In this document: in pieces, positions 7,508 to 13,626 of the stretch
Layout: every line of letters starts with the position of its first letter
Position numbering within the stretch: position 1 is the first letter of the stretch
NCBI GenBank assembly: GCA_002393165.1
Contig: DGIF01000010.1
Coordinates: forward strand, 1-19,473
Length of the DNA stretch: 19,473 bases
Source of the DNA: Candidatus Saccharibacteria bacterium UBA3829
Lineage (GTDB): Bacteria > Patescibacteriota > Saccharimonadia > Saccharimonadales > Saccharimonadaceae
Reading direction: 5' to 3'
The notes under the pieces: generated by a model
What the model was told of the DNA's origin: nothing
What the model saw: the letters and a program-made list of their open reading frames with translations, nothing else
The model's database searches: none
Position numbers and translations under genes: made by a program

Positions 7508-9148
7508 ATGAAAAAGTTTAAGTTCCGATCCGTCGTAGCGATGGCAAGTGCAAAAATGTCGGTAAAATCCGCGGCGATCATATTGGCGTCCTCTACTTTA
7601 ATTTCGGCTCTGCTCGGGCTGTTTCGCGACCGGTTGCTGAACTCGTACTACCTCGGAACTTACCCGACTGGCATTGACGCTTACACGGCGGCTTTTACGA
7701 TCCCAGATTTCATGTTTTTCATCCTGACGAGCGGCGCACTCGCGGTGTCGTTTATCCCGGTGTTTAATGAGCGCCTGATGAAGGGGAACAAAAAATCGGC
7801 CTGGGAAATGTCGTCATCATTATTGAATTTGCTGGCGCTCCTGACTCTCGTGACGAGCGTACTAATCATGATTTTTGCCGACCCCTTAATCCGATACGTA
7901 GTTTCGCCAGGACTAGATGAATCGGGGATGATTCTCGCCATTAATATGACACGCGTGATTGCGATAAATCCGTTTTTATTCAGCATCGCGACAGTGCTGA
8001 CATCAATGCAACAGGCGGTGGGGCGATTCGTGTTTTACGCTTTTGCGCCCGCTATATATAATATAGGTATCATTATCGGTATCACCTGGTTTACTGGCGG
8101 TATCAACCTATTCGGCGTGCAGATTTTCGAGGGCGGGATTATGGGAGTGGCGATCGGTGTGATTCTGGGAGCCGTAATGCAGCTAATCGTCGCACTAATC
8201 GGGCTTTTCGGTTTAGGGTTCGATTACGAATTTAAAATCGCCTGGAAGAATCAAGGATTCCGCACGATTCTGAAATTACTGCCGCCACGCTCGCTGGACC
8301 AGGGAATCGACTACGTCAACGCCATTGTAAACACCAACCTTTCGTCGCGCATGGGCGCTGGCGCAGTGCGATCGTTCAATCAGGCGTCTTCACTACATCA
8401 AATGCCAGTGAACCTTATCGGTGTAGCCATTTCGACGGCCTTTTTCCCGAAGTTGACCGAGGAGCTTGGTTCGGGAGACGAGAATGAGTTTTATGATACT
8501 TTGAGGAAAGCTCTCCGAATGATCTTGTGGATTGCGGCGCCAGTGGCAGCGATTGCGTTCTTCACGCGTGGTTATGTGACTAGCTTTATTTCCAATATCG
8601 GTAGTAGCGACCAAAACAGCACGATCGCGTCGGTGCTCGGGACGCTATGTATCGCGATTTTTGCACGAAGCGTTTTTCATATTGCGTCGCGTGGATTCTA
8701 CGCTTATCAAGACACCAAGACGCCGTTTCGGGTCTCGATTGTGGCCATTGGATTAACTATCCTGCTCTCGATTTGGTTCTACTTGATGGGTTGGGGCGTG
8801 GACGGGCTCGGTCTGGCGCAGTCGCTGGGGGCAATAGTCGAGATCGTTATCTTGCTTGCGATTTTGGAGCGTCGAAGCGGGCGTAAACTCTTAACACACG
8901 ACTTTTGGCGGGCAACAATCAGGATGGCGTTCGCGACCGTGATCGCCGGATGTGTGGCCTTCTCGCTCACGAAGTTCATTCCGCTGATGGCGACGGACGT
9001 GTCGCTTGTAATTACGGTGCCGAAGTTTTTCTTGATTGCGGCGGGCTCGATACTGTCGTATATGATCGCAAGTTATTTCCTTGACCTTGAAGAGGTAAAG
9101 CCGGTGCTGGCGCGCCTCAAAAAAATATTATTCAGAAACGTCAAATAG
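7508..9148 (+). CDS. murJ: MurJ, lipid II flippase
   Basis: 546-residue polytopic membrane protein of the MurJ/MviN (MOP superfamily) type, which moves lipid II to the outer face of the membrane for peptidoglycan synthesis. It begins MKKFKFRSVV, then shows many hydrophobic segments. Family-like stretches include LISALLGLFRDRLL (about 31-44), SGALAVSFIPVFNE (about 78-91), SSLHQMPVNLIGVAISTAFFPKL and SRGFYAYQDTKTPF. The length is typical. The start at 7508 follows a TATAAT box by 7 nt; longer in-frame extension to 7295 would cross both divergent promoters and the opposite gene, so it is rejected. Its divergent partner is the PBP, so lipid II export and polymerisation genes face each other. It ends TAG just before the gatC promoter, with no terminator seen. 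Confidence 0.94.
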   Translation: MKKFKFRSVVAMASAKMSVKSAAIILASSTLISALLGLFRDRLLNSYYLGTYPTGIDAYTAAFTIPDFMFFILTSGALAVSFIPVFNERLMKGNKKSAWEMSSSLLNLLALLTLVTSVLIMIFADPLIRYVVSPGLDESGMILAINMTRVIAINPFLFSIATVLTSMQQAVGRFVFYAFAPAIYNIGIIIGITWFTGGINLFGVQIFEGGIMGVAIGVILGAVMQLIVALIGLFGLGFDYEFKIAWKNQGFRTILKLLPPRSLDQGIDYVNAIVNTNLSSRMGAGAVRSFNQASSLHQMPVNLIGVAISTAFFPKLTEELGSGDENEFYDTLRKALRMILWIAAPVAAIAFFTRGYVTSFISNIGSSDQNSTIASVLGTLCIAIFARSVFHIASRGFYAYQDTKTPFRVSIVAIGLTILLSIWFYLMGWGVDGLGLAQSLGAIVEIVILLAILERRSGRKLLTHDFWRATIRMAFATVIAGCVAFSLTKFIPLMATDVSLVITVPKFFLIAAGSILSYMIASYFLDLEEVKPVLARLKKILFRNVK

Positions 9149-9157
9149 TGATATAAT
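9149..9157 (+). promoter_or_regulatory. Extended -10 promoter, leaderless type, for gatC
   Basis: TGA TATAAT, hexamer 9152-9157, 7 nt before the ATG at 9165. The TG overlaps the end of murJ. Confidence 0.68.
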
Positions 9158-9164
9158 CTAAGAT

Positions 9165-9452
9165 ATGGAAATAAATCGCGAGGATATTATGCATTTGGGG
9201 GATTTGTCGGATTTTGATCTTTCTGGCAACGAAGCAGAGAGATTAAAAGAGGATCTCACCGGTATTATTAAATATATTTCACAGCTAGATGAGCTAGATA
9301 CCGAAGGAGTCGAGCCGACCTACCAAGTGTTCGAGATGGAGAACGTGTGGCGAGACGACGAAATCAAGCCCCAAGAAGCTTCGAGAGAGCAGCTGCTCGC
9401 TCTGACTGAGGAAGAAAAAGATAATCAGATAAAGGTACCGAGAATCCTATGA
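9165..9452 (+). CDS. gatC: GatC, glutamyl/aspartyl-tRNA amidotransferase subunit C
   Basis: 95 residues, the usual GatC length. GatC is the small subunit that wraps around and stabilises GatA in the GatCAB complex, which converts misacylated Glu-tRNA(Gln) or Asp-tRNA(Asn) to Gln-tRNA or Asn-tRNA. Recognisable features are IMHLGDLSDFDLSGNEAERLKEDL near the start (shortened here to its key pattern: helix with L, L and E residues), IIKYISQLDELDTEGVEPT in the middle and the VWRDDE segment (61-66). The stop TGA overlaps the gatA ATG as ATGA (9449-9452), so the two are translationally coupled. It is predicted leaderless. Confidence 0.93.
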   Translation: MEINREDIMHLGDLSDFDLSGNEAERLKEDLTGIIKYISQLDELDTEGVEPTYQVFEMENVWRDDEIKPQEASREQLLALTEEEKDNQIKVPRIL

Positions 9453-10918
9453 GAATTGCAAACAAAACTGTCACTGCGACTAGGCTGGTGAAGGACGCGC
9501 TCGCAAAGGCGAAGCATTTTGAAGATTACAACATCTTCACTGCACTTTACGAAGAGCGCGCACTAAAAAAAGCTGCCGAGATTGACGAAAAAATCAAAAA
9601 CGGGGAGTCGGTGGGAAAACTGGCAGGGGCGCCATTTGCGGCCAAAGACAACTTTTTGACTGCGGGCGATGAGACGACGGCCTCGGCTCACATTTTAAGT
9701 GGCTTCGTGTCACCTATTACCGCCACGTCAGTGGCGAAGTTGGAGGCTGAGGGTGCAATTTTGATTGGTCACACCAACTGCGACGCTTTCGCGCACGGAT
9801 CATCGACTGAAAACTCCTATTATGGGCCGACTTTGAATGCACATGACAAAACGCGTGTGGCGGGCGGTTCGTCTGGTGGATCAGCGGTAGCGGTGGCGCT
9901 CGACATCGTAGAGTTTGCAACCGGCTCTGACACTGGTGGCTCGATTCGGCAGCCAGCTTCGTTTAACGGAATCTATGGCCTGAAGCCTACCTATGGTTGC
10001 GTTTCGCGCTACGGCGTAGTGGCGATGGCTTCGTCTACAGATTGCATCGGTTTCTTTACGCGTACGCCAGAAGACATGGATTTGGTGATGTCGATCGCAT
10101 CTGGAAAAGATGAAAAGGATATGACGTCGCTACCGGATTATTATAATGCCGATGACACCAGAGGTGGAGTGGTAGACACCGCGTGTCCTTCGGACACGCT
10201 CCAGGCCGCTCTGGCCAAGTCTTCATGTTCCGCAGAACCCATAGTGTCTGCCACCCCACCTCTGCGAATTGGGATTATCAAGGATTTTGATAACGACGTG
10301 GTGGACGCGGAGATCCGGGGGGCGTTGAAAAAGAAGTGTGAGCTTTTGAAGTCTAAAGGGCACGAGATTGTGGAGCTTGAAATGCCAAGCCTCAAATATG
10401 CCCTGGCCGCTTACTACATCATTCAGCCGGCCGAGGTGGCCTCCAACCTGTCGCGGCACGATGGTATACGTTATGGTTTTCGTTCAGAAAAATCCAAAAA
10501 CTTAGACGACCTCTATGGCAACACCAGGAGCGAGGGCTTTATGCCGGAAAACAAACGCCGCATTATGATTGGCAACTTCGTGCTTTCGTCTGGATTTTAT
10601 GATGCGTATTTCTTGAAGGCGGCCAAAACGCGCACTTTAATTGTGAAAGAGTACGAAGAGGCCTTCAAAAAGTGTGACTTCATTTTGACGCCGGTGTCGC
10701 CGAATCCAGCCTTCAAGCTTGGCGAAAAGGTGAACGACCCGGTGGCGATGTATCTAGAAGATTTGATGAGCGTGCCAGCAAACCTCGCTGGAGTGCCAGG
10801 GCTGGCAATCCCGGCCGGGGAGACTGCGAACGGCCTGTCGCTCGGGTTGCAACTGGTGGGGCCGCGACGAAGCGATCGGGCGCTGATTGAGTTCGCTAAG
10901 GAGTTACAAGATGAGTAG
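9449..10918 (+). CDS. gatA: GatA, amidotransferase subunit A (amidase), with an in-frame palindromic insertion
   Basis: 489-residue glutamine amidase subunit of GatCAB, amidase signature family. The Ser-cisSer-Lys triad is intact: Lys66 (AAKDN), Ser141 (GGSSGGS) and Ser165 (DTGGSIRQP), with the spacing expected for GatA. Further markers are GLKPTYGCVSRYGV (177-190) and YALAAYYIIQPAEVASNLSRHDG. Between DYYNA (230-234) and LRIGI (272-276), ordinary GatA has about 7 residues; here there are 37, and the extra sequence coincides with a 104-bp inverted-repeat element (10160-10263). This position is a surface linker before a new domain segment, so activity may be kept. Start ATG 9449 overlaps gatC. 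No Shine-Dalgarno site stronger than AAAGGT is seen. It ends TAG 51 nt before the next gene. Confidence 0.95.
   Translation: MRIANKTVTATRLVKDALAKAKHFEDYNIFTALYEERALKKAAEIDEKIKNGESVGKLAGAPFAAKDNFLTAGDETTASAHILSGFVSPITATSVAKLEAEGAILIGHTNCDAFAHGSSTENSYYGPTLNAHDKTRVAGGSSGGSAVAVALDIVEFATGSDTGGSIRQPASFNGIYGLKPTYGCVSRYGVVAMASSTDCIGFFTRTPEDMDLVMSIASGKDEKDMTSLPDYYNADDTRGGVVDTACPSDTLQAALAKSSCSAEPIVSATPPLRIGIIKDFDNDVVDAEIRGALKKKCELLKSKGHEIVELEMPSLKYALAAYYIIQPAEVASNLSRHDGIRYGFRSEKSKNLDDLYGNTRSEGFMPENKRRIMIGNFVLSSGFYDAYFLKAAKTRTLIVKEYEEAFKKCDFILTPVSPNPAFKLGEKVNDPVAMYLEDLMSVPANLAGVPGLAIPAGETANGLSLGLQLVGPRRSDRALIEFAKELQDE
10160..10263. repeat. Palindromic element inserted in frame within gatA
   Basis: Outer arms AGAGGTGGAGTGGTAGACAC (10160-10179) and GTGTCTGCCACCCCACCTCT (10244-10263) are inverted repeats matching at 18 of 20 positions. 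Inside are three smaller hairpins: GCGTGTCC/GGACACGC (10181-10199, loop TTC), GGCC/GGCC (10204-10216) and GTTC/GAAC (about 10227-10238). It spans GatA residues 238-272, adds about 30 residues over ordinary GatA, and keeps the frame open. It resembles in concept the Rickettsia palindromic elements that insert into coding genes. I saw no second copy in the window and no clear target duplication. Confidence 0.75.
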
Positions 10919-10969
10919 TTATCTTTCTATTATACCACACTTTGGCATTTTTTGCAAGAGGGGGGCCTG

Positions 10970-11389
10970 ATGGACGGCGGTGCAGTAACTTTTGTAATCG
11001 CAATTATCATTGTGGCGGTGCTAGTCCTCGTTGCGATGGTTTTGACCAAAAAGCGCACGCACAGGTTTAACCAAGAGGAATACCAGACGCGGTTTCTCAG
11101 CATCGAAAACCGGTTGGCCAAAGAGAGCTCAGCCACGTACGCGCTGACTATAATCGACGGTGACAAGTTGCTGGACAAGGCCCTGATGGAATCCGGTGTT
11201 CCTGGCAAGACAATGGGGGAAAGGCTGAAAAAGTCCGGCAGTAGGTTTTCCGACATCAACGCCGTGTGGCGAGCGCACAAACTCCGCAACATGATTGCGC
11301 ACGAAGACGGCATGGAAATTTCCTATCGGCAAGCTGCGGGCGCGTTAGCGATTTACAAACAAGCATTAAAGGATCTAGGAGCGATATGA
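10970..11389 (+). CDS. Membrane-anchored small protein with RNMIAH (HEPN-like) motif
   Basis: 139 residues. One N-terminal membrane helix (about 5-26, TFVIAIIIVAVLVLVAMVL) is followed by KKR and then a cytosolic helical domain with DGDKLLDKAL (63-72), GKTMGERLK (79-87) and VWRAHKLRNMIAHE (99-112). RNMIAH fits the R-x4-H motif of HEPN-type RNases and helical scaffolds. I remember similar soluble or anchored proteins as common hypotheticals in CPR genomes, but no function is established. Start ATG 10970 is chosen over a TTG at 10952 because a purine-rich GAGGGGGG (10958-10965) lies just upstream. Its stop overlaps gatB by ATGA (11386-11389), so it is cotranslated with gatB. Function is unknown; nuclease activity is only an inference from the motif. 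Confidence 0.8.
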   Translation: MDGGAVTFVIAIIIVAVLVLVAMVLTKKRTHRFNQEEYQTRFLSIENRLAKESSATYALTIIDGDKLLDKALMESGVPGKTMGERLKKSGSRFSDINAVWRAHKLRNMIAHEDGMEISYRQAAGALAIYKQALKDLGAI

Positions 11390-12798
11390 AATACATACCA
11401 ACAATCGGGATTGAGTGCCACGTTCAGTTGTGCACAAAAACAAAATTGTTTTCGGAAGTAGACAACGACGCTCGCGGCAAAGAGCCAAACTCTTGCGTGT
11501 CGCCGGTGGATTATGCCTTGCCGGGGATGTTGCCGCGGCTCAATGGAGAAGCAGTGCGGCTCGCGGTGCTGGCCGGACGGGCAATGAATTGCGAGATCAA
11601 CGCCTACTCTAGATTCGACCGCAAACACTATTTCTATCCAGATTCGCCGAAGGGATATCAAATCACGCAGTTTTATCACCCGATTATCGGGGCGGGCTAC
11701 GTGGAGCTGCCGTCCGGAACGAAAGTACGGATTGAGCACGCACACCTGGAGGGCGACGCGGGCAAGTTGACGCATTTTGATAATTATTCGCTGGTCGATT
11801 TGAACCGGGTTGATACGCCGCTAATTGAGATTGTGTCAATGCCGGATATCCATTCGGCTAAGGACGCGCACGATTATTGCAAAGAGCTGTGGCGGCTGAT
11901 GCGCTATGCGGGAGTGACTTACGGCGATCTTTATAACGGCAATATGCGGTTCGACGTGAATACGTCAGTCGCGCCAGAGGGTTCTGAGAAGCTCGGCACT
12001 AGGACCGAAGTAAAGAACCTCAACTCATTCAAGAGCGTTGAGCGAGCCGTGGAGTATGAAATTGCAAGGCAGACAAAGGTGTTGGAGTCCGGTGAAAAAG
12101 TGATACAGCAGACCCTAGGCTGGAGCGATGCCACTGGTAAAACTTCACCGCAAAGGTCCAAGGAGGTGGCGGCAGACTATCGTTACATGCCAGAACCAGA
12201 CTTGCCTCCAATTAGATTGTCGAACGAGTTTATTGAGGCGGAATCGGCAAAGTTGCCGTCGATGCCGGCGGATTACCGGAAAAAGTTTGCGGCAGTTATT
12301 GCTGGCGATGTTTTGGAAGTTCTACTTGACTATCCAGAGTTAATGAAAAGGCTAGACAAGCTCGATGAGGAATATATAAAAACCATCGCAAATTTATTTG
12401 CATCGGTACTGCTGGCGGAGGAGAAGTCAGCGGAGTATTTGAATGACCTGCCAACGGTGGCAGAATTGACCGAGCTGGCCGAAATGAACAAGAAGAAAGA
12501 GCTCTCATCCACCGCGACCAAAGAGGTCTTCCTTCGACTATTTGATCCGCAAATGAAAGGACGAGGAGCAAAGACGATAGCTAAGGAACTAGGTTTAATC
12601 CAGGAAAACGACCTCGGGGCTCTGGAGGCGATTGTGGATGTTGTGTTAGCGAAGCCAGAGACTAAGAAAGCGCAGGAAGACTTCCGCAACGGTGAAGAAA
12701 AAGTGATCGGGTTCCTGGTGGGGCAGGTAATGAGGGAATCTCATGGCAAGGCTAACCCATCAGTCGTGCAGGAGATTTTAAGGAAAAAGTTGGCTTAG
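11386..12798 (+). CDS. gatB: GatB, glutamyl/aspartyl-tRNA amidotransferase subunit B
   Basis: 470 residues, the normal GatB length. GatB is the kinase and transamidase subunit that activates the misacylated tRNA and uses ammonia from GatA. Markers in order: IGIECHVQL (7-15), DRKHYFYPDSPKGYQITQF (about 78-96), EHAHLEGDAGK, VDLNRVDTPLIEIVSMPD, MRFDVNTSVAP (usually MRCDANVSV), RTEVKNLNSFKSVERAVEYE, and a C-terminal YqeY-like tRNA-binding tail ending NPSVVQEILRKKL. Start ATG 11386 overlaps the preceding stop, with AGGAG at 11377-11381. The gene order C-A-small membrane protein-B is unusual only in the inserted third gene. Confidence 0.96.
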   Translation: MKYIPTIGIECHVQLCTKTKLFSEVDNDARGKEPNSCVSPVDYALPGMLPRLNGEAVRLAVLAGRAMNCEINAYSRFDRKHYFYPDSPKGYQITQFYHPIIGAGYVELPSGTKVRIEHAHLEGDAGKLTHFDNYSLVDLNRVDTPLIEIVSMPDIHSAKDAHDYCKELWRLMRYAGVTYGDLYNGNMRFDVNTSVAPEGSEKLGTRTEVKNLNSFKSVERAVEYEIARQTKVLESGEKVIQQTLGWSDATGKTSPQRSKEVAADYRYMPEPDLPPIRLSNEFIEAESAKLPSMPADYRKKFAAVIAGDVLEVLLDYPELMKRLDKLDEEYIKTIANLFASVLLAEEKSAEYLNDLPTVAELTELAEMNKKKELSSTATKEVFLRLFDPQMKGRGAKTIAKELGLIQENDLGALEAIVDVVLAKPETKKAQEDFRNGEEKVIGFLVGQVMRESHGKANPSVVQEILRKKLA

Positions 12799-12816
12799 GC
12801 GCCTGGCGAGAGCGCC
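12798..12816 (+). terminator. Possible weak terminator after gatB
   Basis: GGCGC/GCGCC hairpin with a 9-nt loop begins at the last base of the gatB stop. It is followed by TTGGTTT and not by a proper U-run, so termination is uncertain. Confidence 0.35.
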
Positions 12817-12869
12817 TTGGTTTACGATTAACTTATTGCTTGATTTACCCCTTAATTCGCGTTTTAACC

Positions 12870-12898
12870 TTGACTTTTTTGGCATCTTGTGATATAAT
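12870..12898 (+). promoter_or_regulatory. Promoter of the 175-residue unknown gene
   Basis: TTGACT (12870-12875), 17-bp spacer, TATAAT (12893-12898), with TGA directly before the hexamer giving an extended -10. Transcription should start near 12905, leaving a leader of about 37 nt. This is one of the best promoters in the window. Confidence 0.8.
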
Positions 12899-12922
12899 TA
12901 AAAGAGGGGGGTGTATTTTTTG

Positions 12923-12946
12923 ATGAAAGTAGGTGATAGTAGATGA
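12923..12946 (+). CDS. Possible 7-codon leader ORF (MKVGDSR)
   Basis: ATG 12923 follows the purine-rich AGAGGGGGG of the leader and reads MKVGDSR, stopping at TGA 12944-12946, which overlaps the ATG of the next gene (ATGA). The arrangement allows stop-start coupling. It may be chance; nothing in the peptide suggests attenuation. Confidence 0.3.
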   Translation: MKVGDSR

Positions 12947-13470
12947 GTCCTGAATGGGGAACCTGGTACGACCAAAAATGCCAGACCCCAGATGCCGAAC
13001 AGCTACTCCGTGACCGGGAAGCTAAGGTTGGCGACGTAGACCAAGAGGTCAGGCATGTCGCCGCCGAGATGCTTCTTGGTCAGATCGCCATGCCGCTCCC
13101 AACTGAGCTCGCGACCCGGGTAAGGGACAGCGAAGCGATGATGGCGTCGTGCATGGATATCGTATCGCGTTATGCTGGGCACAACATCGTTTTTTCCAAG
13201 ACCGCACGACAGCTGGTTAGCCTTAGCGGCCGTGGCATCTGTCTGGGAGACGACCTATATCTACATGAGTCGCAGATTTCGATGCCGCTGGTCGAATTCC
13301 TGTACTGGATGAAGGAACGAGAGTGCTGCGAAAAAGTGCTACCGGCAATTTCTGACTGGCTCGGAGTGCAGCAAAACGAGAGTCTCTTTGTGACGGCGTT
13401 GAACCGCGTGTTTGAATTCCTCTGGACTGAGCTCCGGAATGCAAGCATAAGAGCTATTCTTGACACTTAA
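12943..13470 (+). CDS. Unrecognised 175-residue protein
   Basis: I do not recognise a family. The sequence starts MSPEWGTWYDQK, is soluble with no signal peptide or membrane helix, and contains alternating helical and short strand-like stretches. It has five cysteines (Cys13, Cys70, one in GRGICLGDD, and a CC pair in KERECCEKV) without zinc-finger spacing. It is a single-gene unit, with a strong promoter upstream and a strong terminator immediately after. Start ATG 12943 is supported by AGGTG at 12931-12935 and by its overlap with a 7-codon leader ORF. A start inside that leader is out of frame. Its position between gatB and fusA gives no firm functional clue. The gene is real on frame length, promoter and terminator grounds. 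Confidence 0.75.
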   Translation: MSPEWGTWYDQKCQTPDAEQLLRDREAKVGDVDQEVRHVAAEMLLGQIAMPLPTELATRVRDSEAMMASCMDIVSRYAGHNIVFSKTARQLVSLSGRGICLGDDLYLHESQISMPLVEFLYWMKERECCEKVLPAISDWLGVQQNESLFVTALNRVFEFLWTELRNASIRAILDT

Positions 13471-13498
13471 CACTGGACAACCGCCTCGCCCCCAACTG

Positions 13499-13534
13499 AA
13501 ACGCTTCGGGCCTTCGAGCCTGGGGCGTTTTTTT
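13499..13534 (+). terminator. Strong intrinsic terminator
   Basis: A 13-bp stem, AAACGCTTCGGGC (13499-13511) with GCCTGGGGCGTTT (13518-13530), pairs throughout with three G-U pairs and a 6-nt loop. It is followed by a run of seven T (13528-13534). It ends the unit of the preceding unknown gene. Confidence 0.92.
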
Positions 13535-13553
13535 ATTTATTTTTGCAATTTTA

Positions 13554-13562
13554 TGTTATAAT
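13554..13562 (+). promoter_or_regulatory. Extended -10 promoter of fusA
   Basis: TGT TATAAT with the hexamer at 13557-13562 and no clear -35. Unlike the leaderless group, it leaves a leader of about 57 nt before the fusA ATG. Confidence 0.68.
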
Positions 13563-13626
13563 GATAGAAATATGTCTTTTTGAGTGTGGAACTCTGGACT
13601 TATCAATAATAATTAAAAAGGAGCAT

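Noticed and set aside
10160..10263. gatA palindrome as a tRNA-like cloverleaf gene
   Set aside because: Outer stem plus three hairpins superficially resemble one, but the 20-bp outer stem and the absence of T-loop, anticodon-loop and CCA patterns do not fit.
10056..10459. Minus-strand ORFs open across the gatA insertion
   Set aside because: Open antisense frames follow from the palindrome and gatA codon bias; they have no promoter or Shine-Dalgarno site.
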